Shown: in pieces, positions 8,005 to 16,106 of the stretch | Layout of the letters: each line of letters begins with the position of its first letter | Position numbering within the stretch: the stretch's first letter is position 1 | Assembly: GCA_036676475.1 (NCBI GenBank) | Contig: JAKFCU010000089.1 | Span: forward strand, 62,001 to 126,000 | Reading direction: 5' to 3' | Source of the DNA: LC029 sp036676475 | GTDB taxonomy: Bacteria; Bacillota; Bacilli; Aneurinibacillales; RAOX-1 | Length of the DNA: 64,000 bases | The notes under the pieces: model-generated | Database searches by the model: none | What the model was told of the DNA's origin: nothing | Seen by the model: only the letters and a program-made list of their open reading frames with translations | Made by a program: the position numbers and the translations under genes

Positions 8005-8568
8005 ATGATAGTTGATCATGAGAAAATTCAGCAAGCCATTCGAATGATATTAGAGGCAGTGGGGGAAAATCCCGACCGTGAAGGTTTGCTTGACACTCCT
8101 GCACGAGTGGCTAGAATGTATGAAGAAATTTTTCAGGGATTACATATTGATCCAAAAGAATATTTTTCTGTCATTTTCAGTGAAGATCACGAGGAACTCG
8201 TCCTTGTTAAGGATATTCCTTTTTATTCTACATGTGAGCATCATTTGGTTCCATTTTTCGGTGTTGCTCACGTTGCTTACATCCCGCGTGGGGGACGTGT
8301 GGTTGGTTTAAGTAAATTAGCACGTGCTGTAGAAGCGGTTGCTAGAAGACCTCAGCTTCAGGAACGGATTACTTCAATTGTAGCTGATTCTATTATGTCT
8401 CAGCTAGACCCTCATGGAGTAGTAGTTGTGGTTGAGGCAGAGCATATGTGCATGACCATGCGCGGTGTTAAAAAACCAGGCTCCAAAACGGTAACATCAG
8501 CAGTACGAGGCTGTTTTCAAAATGACGTTGCCGCAAGAGCAGAAGTGTTCAGTTTGATTAAGAATTAG
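8005..8568 (+). CDS. folE: GTP cyclohydrolase I
   Basis: Converts GTP to 7,8-dihydroneopterin triphosphate, the first step of folate synthesis. The 187-residue protein shows the zinc ligands Cys77 and His80 (STCEHHL) and Cys149 (HMCMTMRGV), plus the conserved GLSKLARAVEAVARRPQ block. RBS GGGAGG about 10 bases upstream of the ATG. This is mtrA in B. subtilis, in an operon with mtrB as here; the pairing links folate synthesis with tryptophan regulation. Confidence 0.97.
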   Translation: MIVDHEKIQQAIRMILEAVGENPDREGLLDTPARVARMYEEIFQGLHIDPKEYFSVIFSEDHEELVLVKDIPFYSTCEHHLVPFFGVAHVAYIPRGGRVVGLSKLARAVEAVARRPQLQERITSIVADSIMSQLDPHGVVVVVEAEHMCMTMRGVKKPGSKTVTSAVRGCFQNDVAARAEVFSLIKN

Positions 8569-8607
8569 CTGACACATAAGGTCTAAGAATAGACAGGAGG
8601 TACGTCC

Positions 8608-8829
8608 ATGAGTGAAGGAAACGAATTTTTCGTCATTAAAGCAAAAGAAAATGGGGTCAATGTCATTGGTTTAACTCGAGGGGAAACGACAAAATTCCAC
8701 CATTCTGAAAAATTAGACAAGGGTGAGGTCATGATTGCTCAATTTACTGAGCAAACTGCAGCCGTTAAAATTCGCGGGAAAGCGGTTATTCAAACACGAT
8801 TTGGAACAATGGACTCAGGGGATGAGTAA
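8608..8829 (+). CDS. mtrB: trp RNA-binding attenuation protein (TRAP)
   Basis: TRAP forms an 11-subunit ring that, when loaded with tryptophan, binds 11 (G/U)AG triplets in RNA and causes termination or blocks translation. The 73-residue sequence is nearly collinear with B. subtilis TRAP: GVNVIGLTRG, KFHHSEKLDKGEV, and the RNA-contact residues corresponding to Lys37, Lys56 and Arg58 (here Lys35, Lys54, Arg56). RBS AGGAGG. A matching target leader is present upstream of trpE at 18794-18927, so the circuit is complete within the window. Confidence 0.98.
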   Translation: MSEGNEFFVIKAKENGVNVIGLTRGETTKFHHSEKLDKGEVMIAQFTEQTAAVKIRGKAVIQTRFGTMDSGDE

Positions 8830-8836
8830 GATTTGG

Positions 8837-8865
8837 AAAGAGCAGGCATAGCCTGCTCTTTTTCT
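8837..8865 (+). terminator. folE-mtrB terminator
   Basis: AAAGAGCAGGC (8837-8847) and GCCTGCTCTTT (8851-8861) form a perfect 11-bp stem with a 3-nt loop and a T-tract. Confidence 0.9.
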
Positions 8866-8869
8866 GTGA

Positions 8870-8920
8870 CACTTATCGGTCAAGTGTTATATGCATAAGG
8901 CTACGCCAGTAGCTTTCTTA
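8870..8920 (+). repeat. Dispersed 51-bp repeat, copy B
   Basis: Single copy after the mtrB terminator. The first hairpin reads CACTT-ATCGGTC-AAGTG: compared with copy A2 the outer T-A pair has become C-G, a compensatory change that keeps the stem. The second hairpin GCTAC-GCCA-GTAGC is intact. Confidence 0.85.
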
Positions 8921-8970
8921 TCATACATTTCTCTCCATCATCGTAGAATGGTAGGAGAGGAGGGTTGAAT

Positions 8971-9486
8971 ATGCTTCTAACGCGTAATTTGTTTATTGCG
9001 GTTCTATTAGGTATCATGATAGCGGTTGTGGTTTCGTTTTTGCCCATGACAGATATAGGACATGAAAAGCAGTTAGCCCCCGTATTTCAACCCTTTAAGC
9101 CATTGGTTTTAAAACGGGACAATATCGTTGATGTTTTGACCCTTTTCGAGACCCGACTTCCACTGGTCCATGTACAATGGCAAAATGATAACTTATTCGT
9201 AGATTATAAAGTGGATAAAAATAAACCAATTTATGTAGAAGATATTTATACAGACCTTTATATAACCTTGAAGTCAGTCTATACTTTAACAAGCAATGTG
9301 CAAGGGCTATATGTTCGTATTTTATATTCAGAAAAAGGGCAAAATGAAGTACTCATTGCCCTTTCCGCAGAGCGATCAGGGAAACTCATCGATAGCTTGG
9401 ATAGCATCAAGAATAAAAGGGAATTTCTCCAGGAGCATACAACCTTGTCGTATGGAGTACTTTGGCAGGAGAATTTCCTTAAATAA
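8971..9486 (+). CDS. Hypothetical membrane-anchored protein
   Basis: A 171-residue protein with one N-terminal membrane segment (about residues 6-24) and a predominantly beta/alpha extracytoplasmic or cytoplasmic body without recognisable motifs. Start at ATG 8971 is preferred over TTG 8965, because GAGGAGGG ends six bases before the ATG and touches the TTG. It lies alone between the TRAP operon and hepS with a repeat copy just upstream. I do not recognise a family. Confidence 0.65.
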   Translation: MLLTRNLFIAVLLGIMIAVVVSFLPMTDIGHEKQLAPVFQPFKPLVLKRDNIVDVLTLFETRLPLVHVQWQNDNLFVDYKVDKNKPIYVEDIYTDLYITLKSVYTLTSNVQGLYVRILYSEKGQNEVLIALSAERSGKLIDSLDSIKNKREFLQEHTTLSYGVLWQENFLK

Positions 9487-9526
9487 TCTTAAAAATTTTA
9501 CATTACAAAAGATATAATAACGGTAG

Positions 9527-9559
9527 TGTAAATAATTTTTACAGTGTGCTATACTGTAA
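9527..9559 (+). promoter_or_regulatory. hepS promoter with overlapping inverted repeats
   Basis: An extended -10 (TG-C-TATACT, TATACT at 9550-9555) lies 30 bases before hepS. TTACAGT (9539-9545) and ACTGTAA (9553-9559) form a perfect 7-bp inverted repeat across the -10, and TGTAAA (9527-9532) forms a second one with TTTACA (9538-9543). This arrangement looks like an operator; the regulator is unknown. Confidence 0.45.
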
Positions 9560-9584
9560 GCATTGTCTATTTGGGGGAAGGTTT

Positions 9585-10379
9585 ATGAAGTTTGTGAGCA
9601 ATCAATTCCACGGGGAGTTTATAGATATAATGGAACAAGTGAGGAAACAGGCTGAATGTGAATATGTTCAGCGTTATGTAGATATCCCACCGATTCCATA
9701 TATGAGACTACAAATTCTTTTTTTATTTCTCCTTGATGCTGGAGTTCCGGTTGAAAAAATAAAAAAGTACCTCGTACCTACCATATTAATACAATTAGCT
9801 TTGGATTGCCATGAAGAAGTAACGCTGCTTAGGCAAAAGACCGAAAGAGGTATTCGTACCCGCCAGTTATCGGTGTTAGCTGGGGATTATTATAGTAGCA
9901 AATATTACTTTCTTCTGTCTAGAATGGAGGATATTCAAATCATTCGCACACTCGCTCGTTCGATCGGGGAAATAAATGAATGTAAGACGGTTCTTTATAC
10001 GGGAACAGAATGGGATGCGGAAAAGGCTCTTCAATTGCGAAATCAAATTGATTCAGCCCTGTATATTGGTTTTGTCCCCCAATTTTCCGAGGAGCCCTCT
10101 CCGTGGCTTCCATTAATTCAGCAGTTTATTCTAGTGGAAAGATTAAGCCATGAATTAATATCGTATCAAAGGGGACAAGACCTTACAGGATTTATGAAGA
10201 ATCTCGCTGAAAAAGCCGGTATTGAGCGTGCCGTTATGCAGGTTCAAGCTAAGATCGAGCAAGCCCTGATCCAAGTCGAAAGCCTTATGGGCGGAGTGCA
10301 TTCCCCATTTGTAAAAGATGAATTGCATAGGTTGATCACGGAATGTCAACAGCAGATCTCAAACCGAATCCGGGTGTAG
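9585..10379 (+). CDS. hepS: Heptaprenyl diphosphate synthase component I
   Basis: Non-catalytic small subunit of the two-component heptaprenyl diphosphate synthase, which makes the C35 side chain of menaquinone-7. The 264-residue, mostly helical product fits the HEPPP_synt_1 family; it lacks aspartate-rich motifs, as expected for component I. Start ATG 9585 follows GGGGGAAGG; the longer frame from 9546 adds an unrelated segment covering the promoter. The catalytic partner hepT is at 12738, separated by three menaquinone genes where B. subtilis has only menG. Confidence 0.9.
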   Translation: MKFVSNQFHGEFIDIMEQVRKQAECEYVQRYVDIPPIPYMRLQILFLFLLDAGVPVEKIKKYLVPTILIQLALDCHEEVTLLRQKTERGIRTRQLSVLAGDYYSSKYYFLLSRMEDIQIIRTLARSIGEINECKTVLYTGTEWDAEKALQLRNQIDSALYIGFVPQFSEEPSPWLPLIQQFILVERLSHELISYQRGQDLTGFMKNLAEKAGIERAVMQVQAKIEQALIQVESLMGGVHSPFVKDELHRLITECQQQISNRIRV

Positions 10380-10423
10380 TAATTTACAAAGAAATGGATG
10401 GTGGAAGAGGGGTTAAACAGGAA

Positions 10424-11287
10424 ATGAACAAATTGAAAATCATTTTAGAAATGATCAAATTTGAGCATACTATTTTTGCATTACCTTTTGCCTATATGGG
10501 AGCAATACTTGGGAGTATTGTGGTCAATGGAAGCTGGCCTACACTCCCGCAACTATTCTGGACAACGTTAGCGATGGTGGGGGCTCGAAGTGCTGCTATG
10601 GCTTTAAATCGTGTGATTGACCGTTTTATTGATTCCAATAACCCGCGAACGGTAACGAGAGCGATCCCAGCTGGCTTGCTTTCAGCTAAAGAAGTATATG
10701 TATTTATCATTGGATCTTTTATGCTCTTATTTATTGCCTCTTTTCAATTGAATATGTTGGCTGTGAAGCTCATGCCCATTGCTGTCTTTGTGCTGGTGCT
10801 CTATTCTTATACGAAACGTTTCACTTGGACATGCCATTTAGTGTTAGGAGCAGCGATTGGCTTGGCCCCATTAGGTGGTTGGGTTGCAACGACGGGACAG
10901 GTTGATCTGGTCGGGTTGCTTTTATTTATCACCGTGGCTTTATGGACAGCGGGATTTGATGTCATCTATGCCTGTCAGGATATCGAATTTGACAAGAGAA
11001 ACGGTCTATTCTCGATCCCAAGCCGGTTTGGTTTAGCCACAGCTTTAAAGCTGGCTCGATTCCTTCACTTCGTTACAGTCATTGGTTTTATCGTTCTATA
11101 TTTTGCCGCTGGGTTAAAGTTGTGGTTCGCGATTGGAATTATCATTGCGGCTTCCATTTTAATTTATGAACATCGGTTGGTTTCACCCACTGACTTGTCT
11201 AAATTGAATACCGCTTTTTTTACGATGAATGGAATCTTAAGCGTAGTTGTTTTTGTCTTTACACTAATTGATTTGGTGATTAAATGA
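10424..11287 (+). CDS. mqnP: UbiA-family prenyltransferase of the futalosine menaquinone pathway
   Basis: A 287-residue integral membrane prenyltransferase with the two UbiA aspartate-rich motifs: NRVIDRFIDSNNPRT (N-x3-D-x3-D) in the first third and DIEFDKRNG in the middle. It should attach the heptaprenyl chain to a naphthoate acceptor. Adjacent ubiX and mqnA point to the futalosine pathway (MqnP), not MenA. The best start is ATG 10424 (MNKLKIILEMIKFEHT), consistent with family N-termini; the frame is open further upstream and overlaps hepS. The next gene overlaps by ATGA. Confidence 0.85.
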   Translation: MNKLKIILEMIKFEHTIFALPFAYMGAILGSIVVNGSWPTLPQLFWTTLAMVGARSAAMALNRVIDRFIDSNNPRTVTRAIPAGLLSAKEVYVFIIGSFMLLFIASFQLNMLAVKLMPIAVFVLVLYSYTKRFTWTCHLVLGAAIGLAPLGGWVATTGQVDLVGLLLFITVALWTAGFDVIYACQDIEFDKRNGLFSIPSRFGLATALKLARFLHFVTVIGFIVLYFAAGLKLWFAIGIIIAASILIYEHRLVSPTDLSKLNTAFFTMNGILSVVVFVFTLIDLVIK

Positions 11288-11883
11288 GGAAAATATTTAT
11301 AGTTGGAATTACCGGTGCTAGCGGTTCCATCTATGGGGTTCGTCTTGCCCAGGAGCTGTTGAGGCACGATCATAAAGTGCATCTAATTATTACAGAGGCG
11401 GGTTGGCAGGTTTTTAAGGAAGAATTGGAATGGGATACAACCGATCGTGATTGGATTGTGGCAAACCATTTTATACAAAAAGGGTATGGAGAACTGCATT
11501 ACCACCATCTGCGAGAGTTTACCGCTCCTATTGCGAGCGGCTCATATCGAAGTGATGCCATGGTCATCATCCCTTGTTCGATGGGAACTTTAAGCGGAGT
11601 TGCGCATGGGGCATCAGGAAATCTCTTGGAAAGAACAGCTGATGTGATGTTAAAAGAAGGCAAAAGATTGGTTCTCGTGCCCAGAGAAACCCCCCTCCAT
11701 TCCATTCATTTAGAAAATATGCTGAAGCTTTCTCAGTTGGGAGCAAGAATTGTCCCTGCGATGCCTGGATTTTATCAAAAGCCCCAAACACTAGATGATT
11801 TGGTAAACTTTGTGGTGGGGAAGGTTCTGGATACGCTTGATGTTCCCCACTCTTTATTTCGGCGATGGGGGGATACAGAGTGA
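11284..11883 (+). CDS. ubiX: UbiX-family flavin prenyltransferase
   Basis: Makes prenylated FMN, the cofactor of UbiD-type decarboxylases. The 199-residue protein starts with the flavin-binding GITGASGSIYG and has PCSMGTLSGVAHGASGNLL and VPRETPLHSIHLENMLKLS, all diagnostic of UbiX. In the futalosine pathway a UbiX/UbiD pair (also called MqnM/MqnL) decarboxylates the prenylated naphthoate; the ubiD partner is not in this window. Coupled by ATGA to the prenyltransferase and by GTGA to mqnA. Confidence 0.92.
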   Translation: MRKIFIVGITGASGSIYGVRLAQELLRHDHKVHLIITEAGWQVFKEELEWDTTDRDWIVANHFIQKGYGELHYHHLREFTAPIASGSYRSDAMVIIPCSMGTLSGVAHGASGNLLERTADVMLKEGKRLVLVPRETPLHSIHLENMLKLSQLGARIVPAMPGFYQKPQTLDDLVNFVVGKVLDTLDVPHSLFRRWGDTE

Positions 11884-12728
11884 GTCAATTGAAAATAGGT
11901 CAGATATCGTATTCGAATGTATTGCCGGTATTTTACTTTTTTAGAAAAGATTTTTTCTCTGATCAGGTTACCTTTATTGAAAAGGTTCCAGCTGAACTCA
12001 ACCGTCTTCTTGCCCAAGGAGAGATTGATATTGGACCAGTTTCCGCTTTCACTTATGCAGAGCATGATGGATCATATGAGGCGTTAGGTGGACTTTCTGT
12101 TAGTGCTCGCGGGCCGGTTGGGTCGATCTTTTTGTTTAGTAAGCGTCCACTTGGGGAATTAAAGGAACCTAAAATTGCTTTAACTAATACGTCAGCCACA
12201 TCGGTTAATTTATTAAAGGTCATTTTGGAAAAGTTTCAAGGTATCCACCCTCAATACATGACCATGAATCCCAACTTAACTATTATGATGGATAGTGCGG
12301 ATGCAGCATTGCTTATTGGGGATGATGCTTTATTGGGGAAATGGAATAATCCCGGATATTATATTTACGATTTAGGAGAATTGTGGTATAAACATACAGG
12401 GATGTGGATGACATTTGCTCTATGGTGTGTTCGAAAGAAAGTAATCGAAACTATGCCTTCATTATTAGAGGAAGTTCATGAGGAATTCTTGCACTCCAAA
12501 GATATGGGATTAGGCAATCGAATAGAAATTATTCGCTATGCACAAAATGAATTTGGCGGCACACTAACTTTTTGGAAAGAATATTTTTCGGGTTTATGCC
12601 ATGATTTTGACCCGGAGCAAAGAAATGGCTTGGAATATTATTTCCAGTGTGCTGCAGAATTAGGTCTGATTGCCCAACCTGTCAAAGTAAAGGTGTGGGG
12701 AGCGGACCTCAAAGCGAAAATAACCTAA
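11880..12728 (+). CDS. mqnA: Chorismate dehydratase, futalosine pathway
   Basis: Catalyses dehydration of chorismate to 3-enolpyruvoylbenzoate, the first committed step of the futalosine menaquinone route. Motifs of the MqnA/MqnD periplasmic-binding-like fold are present: IGQISYSNVLPVFY at the N-terminus, GEIDIGPVSAFTYAEH, and ALLIGDDALL. The start is likely GTG 11880, which overlaps the ubiX stop (GTGA) behind a G-rich RBS; ATG 11865 is an alternative adding five residues. Chorismate is supplied by the aroC operon 4 kb downstream. Confidence 0.93.
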   Translation: MSQLKIGQISYSNVLPVFYFFRKDFFSDQVTFIEKVPAELNRLLAQGEIDIGPVSAFTYAEHDGSYEALGGLSVSARGPVGSIFLFSKRPLGELKEPKIALTNTSATSVNLLKVILEKFQGIHPQYMTMNPNLTIMMDSADAALLIGDDALLGKWNNPGYYIYDLGELWYKHTGMWMTFALWCVRKKVIETMPSLLEEVHEEFLHSKDMGLGNRIEIIRYAQNEFGGTLTFWKEYFSGLCHDFDPEQRNGLEYYFQCAAELGLIAQPVKVKVWGADLKAKIT

Positions 12729-12737
12729 GGTGACCTT

Positions 12738-13709
12738 ATGAAATTAGCAGACATATTTTTTCAAATGAAAAGTGATATGCAATATCTTGAAAAAGAACTG
12801 GAAAAGGCGATAACGACCAAAAATGCTTTGCTTTACAAAATGTCCAGCCATTATCTCAAAGCAGGAGGAAAGCGGATTCGTCCTGTCTTTGTGTTGCTTG
12901 CCGGGAAATTTGGGGAATACGATCGAGATCGTTTGAAGCATGTAGCCATTTCCTTGGAATTAATACATATGGCGACCTTAGTTCATGACGATGTAATTGA
13001 TGATGCGGAGACCCGCAGAGGTCAACAGACGGTCAAATCGAAGTGGGATAACCGCTTAGCGATGTATACCGGAGATTATGTGCTGGCTGAAGGGCTATTG
13101 ATGGTGACAGAACTGAATATGCCGCGGGTACATCAAATTCTTTCCCGTGCTCTTGTAGAGATGACGATTGGCGAGATTGAACAGATTCGTGATTTCTATC
13201 ATTGGGAGCAGAATCTGCGTAACTATTTGCGACGAATTAAGCGTAAAACCGCCTTGTTGATTGCGATAAGTTGTCAACTGGGTGCCCTTGTCTCGGGGGC
13301 ACCCGAAAGAACGGTTAGGGCGCTCTATAACTATGGTTATAATGTCGGAATGGCTTTTCAGATCACAGATGATATATTAGACTTTATGGGTAATGAGAAG
13401 AAGCTTGGCAAGCCCGCAGGCAGTGATTTGCGCCAAGGCAATATAACCATTCCCGCTATTTACTGCTATCATTCTCCAACCTATGGCCCTGTTCTCAAAG
13501 GTATGATGGATGAAGCAGGGAATCTTTCTGAACAAGGGATGAATCATGCCATCAAACTGATTCAGAATAGTGAAGGAATTAATTTTGCTCAAGAATTAGC
13601 AGATCGATATATTCAAAAGGCAATCAGATGGCTGGAAGAAATACCGCAAGGGCCACCTAGAAGATCATTGTTGGAAATTGCACACTTTATTGGAAAGCGA
13701 CAATCTTAA
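12738..13709 (+). CDS. hepT: Heptaprenyl diphosphate synthase component II
   Basis: Catalytic subunit that elongates farnesyl diphosphate with isopentenyl diphosphate to C35. The 323-residue trans-prenyltransferase has the first aspartate-rich motif DDVIDD at 84-89 (VHDDVIDDAETRRG) and the second in FQITDDILDFMG near residue 212, plus GGKRIRP at 43-49. It closes the hepS-mqnP-ubiX-mqnA-hepT operon, 10 bases after mqnA. Confidence 0.95.
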   Translation: MKLADIFFQMKSDMQYLEKELEKAITTKNALLYKMSSHYLKAGGKRIRPVFVLLAGKFGEYDRDRLKHVAISLELIHMATLVHDDVIDDAETRRGQQTVKSKWDNRLAMYTGDYVLAEGLLMVTELNMPRVHQILSRALVEMTIGEIEQIRDFYHWEQNLRNYLRRIKRKTALLIAISCQLGALVSGAPERTVRALYNYGYNVGMAFQITDDILDFMGNEKKLGKPAGSDLRQGNITIPAIYCYHSPTYGPVLKGMMDEAGNLSEQGMNHAIKLIQNSEGINFAQELADRYIQKAIRWLEEIPQGPPRRSLLEIAHFIGKRQS

Positions 13710-13843
13710 CATGAAACATTTGCCTTTCAAAGGGATAATTTGATAAAATCACTTAGGTAGGTTTGATCAGACCTTTTTCTTAATCTTTTTAATCGAAGAA
13801 GGTCTCATACATAATCCAATATAGAGAAAAGAGGGAAAGCTAT

Positions 13844-14293
13844 ATGGCATTAGAAAGAACTTTTGTAATGGTGAAGCCGGATGGAGTACAACGTAACCTA
13901 ATTGGGGATATCGTGACCCGATTTGAGAAAAAAGGATTTAAGCTTGTGAGCGCAAAATTAATGAGCGTTTCTCAAGGACTAGCGGAAGAGCATTATGTTG
14001 AACATAAAGAAAGACCATTCTTTGGAGAGTTGGTAGGATTTATTACTTCTAGCCCTGTGTTTGCAATGGTATGGGAAGGAGAAAGTGTGATTGGGACTGC
14101 TCGTAACATGATGGGCAAGACCAATCCTTCGGATGCCGCTCCAGGAACCATTCGTGGAGATTATGGAATAAGTATGGGAATGAATATCATCCATGGCTCA
14201 GACTCAACTGAGAGCGCTCAGCGTGAAATCAGCCTCTGGTTCAAGGAGGAAGAGTTAACTTCTTTTGAGAAAACGTTAAATAAATGGATCTAA
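13844..14293 (+). CDS. ndk: Nucleoside diphosphate kinase
   Basis: Transfers gamma-phosphate from ATP to NDPs through a phosphohistidine. The 149-residue protein starts MALERTFVMVKPDGVQRNLIG, and the active-site His117 lies in NIIHGSDS. RBS AAAGAGGGAAAG. Same position (hepT-ndk-cheR) as in B. subtilis. Preceded by a weak hairpin at about 13756-13778 and followed by its own terminator. Confidence 0.98.
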   Translation: MALERTFVMVKPDGVQRNLIGDIVTRFEKKGFKLVSAKLMSVSQGLAEEHYVEHKERPFFGELVGFITSSPVFAMVWEGESVIGTARNMMGKTNPSDAAPGTIRGDYGISMGMNIIHGSDSTESAQREISLWFKEEELTSFEKTLNKWI

Positions 14294-14300
14294 TTAGGTA

Positions 14301-14336
14301 AAACCGTAGGGGGTAAACTCTCTACGGTTTTTTTTC
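14301..14336 (+). terminator. ndk terminator
   Basis: AAACCGTAG (14301-14309) pairs with CTACGGTTT (14322-14330), followed by eight T's. Confidence 0.88.
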
Positions 14337-14401
14337 TTCCGTTAGCAGGATTTTTATGATCCTGGAACGAATACTAAAGTAACACTGAATGAAGGGTAAA
14401 C

Positions 14402-15190
14402 ATGGTGAATAGAATGGAAGATCGTGATTTTTTGCAGTTTATAGCGAATATCAAACGTAAGACAGGAATTGACTTGTCTTTATATAAAGAAGCACAAATG
14501 AAACGTCGTTTGATTTCCCTCAGAATGAAAAGAGGATATCACGATTTTACTACTTATTTTGAGGCGCTTAGTCATGATAATGAACTCTATTATGAATTTT
14601 TAGATCGTATGACGATTAATGTATCAGAATTTTATCGTAATTCGACTCGTTGGGAAGTATTAAGTCGAAAAATTTTACCCCGCTTGTATAGTGAGAAGAC
14701 TCGATTGAAATGTTGGAGCGCTGCTTGCTCCACTGGAGAAGAACCTTATACTCTTGCCTTGGTCTTATCTAAATTTATGCCTCTGAGAGAAATGAGCATC
14801 CTAGCGACAGATATCGATGAAGGAGCTATTCAGAAAGCTAAGCTGGGTCTTTATGCAGAGCGCTCCCTGTTGGAATGTCCAAAGGATTTAACCCAAAAGT
14901 ATTTCATAAAAGAAGGTCCAACACATCGGATAAAGGATGAAATCAAAAATGTGGTCAAATTCAAAAAGCATAATTTGCTTGCTGATACTTTTGATACCGG
15001 GTTTGATTTAGTCGTTTGCCGAAATGTTATGATTTATTTTACAGAGGAAGCAAAACATGAGCTATATCATAAGTTCAGCCAGGCTCTTCGCCCTGGAGGC
15101 GTACTGTTTGTAGGAAGTACAGAACAAATTTTTCAGCCCCAACAATATCACTTTGAAGTTGAGGATACTTTTTTTTACAGAAAGCAATAG
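14402..15190 (+). CDS. cheR: Chemotaxis protein methyltransferase
   Basis: Methylates glutamates of chemoreceptors using S-adenosylmethionine to set adaptation. The 262-residue protein has the helical N-domain (residues 1-75) with the RRL motif and the SAM-binding domain with SAACSTGEEPYTLAL near 105-119 and FDLVVCRNVMIYF near 200. RBS GAAGGG five bases from ATG. Located between ndk and the aromatic operon as in B. subtilis. Confidence 0.95.
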   Translation: MVNRMEDRDFLQFIANIKRKTGIDLSLYKEAQMKRRLISLRMKRGYHDFTTYFEALSHDNELYYEFLDRMTINVSEFYRNSTRWEVLSRKILPRLYSEKTRLKCWSAACSTGEEPYTLALVLSKFMPLREMSILATDIDEGAIQKAKLGLYAERSLLECPKDLTQKYFIKEGPTHRIKDEIKNVVKFKKHNLLADTFDTGFDLVVCRNVMIYFTEEAKHELYHKFSQALRPGGVLFVGSTEQIFQPQQYHFEVEDTFFYRKQ

Positions 15191-15229
15191 GAGTGGCTTT
15201 CATCCATTCATGAAAGTAGGGAGAATTCT

Positions 15230-15541
15230 ATGTTTAATCTATTAATTGCCTTGTTAGGAACCTATATTTTCTATAAGCACGGATTAGGCTATATGCTTCA
15301 GGCGCGAATTATGGAAAAGAACAGAGCTGAGAAGGTGGGGTATGCGATGTTTATGGTCGCTGGAACCATCATTGGTGAATTTTTTGGAATCTCTCTCGCT
15401 TATCATTATGCTCCTCAATTGTACGGCTTACAGATCTTAAGTGGAACGTTAAGTTCTATTTTATTAGGTGAGGCTTTTTATCATTATAATAAGAGAATCA
15501 CCCGCAAAATCCCTACTGTTCAAGAACGAAAGAATTATTAA
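15230..15541 (+). CDS. Small hypothetical membrane protein
   Basis: A 103-residue protein with three predicted membrane segments (about 1-20, 38-58, 65-83) and a basic C-terminal tail. No motif is recognisable. It follows cheR by 39 bases with the RBS AGGGAG and could be co-transcribed. Function unknown. Confidence 0.6.
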   Translation: MFNLLIALLGTYIFYKHGLGYMLQARIMEKNRAEKVGYAMFMVAGTIIGEFFGISLAYHYAPQLYGLQILSGTLSSILLGEAFYHYNKRITRKIPTVQERKNY

Positions 15542-15623
15542 GTAATCCTCTCATGTATATTTTTTCAACCTAAGCTCAAAATAGGAAGGGAATATATGTT
15601 GAGGCCGTGACAGGCACAACTAA

Positions 15624-15686
15624 TCGCTGGTGAAGGGAAGTAGATTCGACGTAGGTTACCAGCATTTAGATGAAGGAGGTTTATGA
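15624..15686 (+). other. Leader motif shared with the trpE-trpD intergenic region
   Basis: An open frame without its own RBS encodes SLVKGSRFDVGYQHLDEGGL and stops in a TGATG overlap with the next small gene. The stretch 15630-15676 is 39/47 identical to 20574-20620 upstream of trpD. Six of the eight differences fall on third codon positions, and the preceding Leu is CTG in one and TTA in the other, suggesting selection at peptide level. An RNA stem GCTGGT...ACCAGC (15626-15631/15657-15663 region) is also possible. Confidence 0.5.
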
Positions 15687-15859
15687 TGGATAAGAATAAA
15701 GTGATAGAGGCTTATTATCGAGGGTTGCTAACGATTGATGAGTGTGCTCAGATTATTGGGTCTGATCAATCGCAAGTTTTTGAAATGATAGAATCTAGCT
15801 TGTTAAGAAAGTCTGCAAATGCTATGATGTCTCCAATACATCAGATGGAACAGGCGTAG
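15686..15859 (+). CDS. Small hypothetical protein (57 aa)
   Basis: Encodes 57 residues, starting MDKNKVIEAYYRGLLTIDEC. The sequence AYYRGLLTIDECAQIIG suggests a short helix-turn-helix-like bundle, but no family is recognised. The RBS AAGGAGGT (15673-15680) is five bases from ATG 15686, and its start overlaps the stop of the leader motif upstream (TGATG). It has its own terminator, so it forms a small independent transcription unit between cheR and aroC. Real expression is likely given the strong RBS. Confidence 0.65.
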   Translation: MDKNKVIEAYYRGLLTIDECAQIIGSDQSQVFEMIESSLLRKSANAMMSPIHQMEQA

Positions 15860-15873
15860 AGCTAGACAAAGCG

Positions 15874-15899
15874 AGTCCCAGCCGGGACTTTTATTTTTT
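15874..15899 (+). terminator. Terminator after the 57-aa gene
   Basis: AGTCCC (15874-15879) and GGGACT (15884-15889) over a 4-nt loop, followed by a long T-tract. Confidence 0.8.
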
Positions 15900-15952
15900 C
15901 ACTTATTGGAAAGTATTATACGCAAAGAGCGCAAACGCCAATTGCTTTCTTA
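15900..15952 (+). repeat. Dispersed 51-bp repeat, copy C1
   Basis: Most divergent copy. The usual second stem GCTAC/GTAGC is replaced by GCAA/TTGC (AGCGCAAACGCCAATTGCTT), so base pairing is kept although the sequence changed. Confidence 0.8.
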
Positions 15953-16004
15953 CACTTATCGGAAAGTATTATACGCATAAAGCGTAACGCCAGTAGCTTT
16001 CTTA
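15953..16004 (+). repeat. Dispersed 51-bp repeat, copy C2
   Basis: Directly abuts C1, forming a second tandem pair just upstream of the aroC promoter. Begins CACTTATCGGAAAGTATTA and ends CAGTAGCTTTCTTA. Confidence 0.85.
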
Positions 16005-16021
16005 CACTGATGTTGCAATCT

Positions 16022-16050
16022 TAGACTACCATTTTTGGTTCAGCTATAAT
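16022..16050 (+). promoter_or_regulatory. Sigma-A promoter of the aroC operon
   Basis: TAGACT (16022-16027), 17 nt, TATAAT (16045-16050). An overlapping second TATAAT lies at 16050-16055. The aroC start is about 57 bases downstream. Confidence 0.55.
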
Positions 16051-16106
16051 ATAATAGCACATAAACAATATAGCACTTAAAAGCGCTAAAGGGTGGAGGA
16101 AATCAG

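Noticed and set aside
15600..15680. T-box or known riboswitch before the 57-aa gene
   Set aside because: No GGTGGNACC T-box sequence and no match to riboswitch cores that I can recall.
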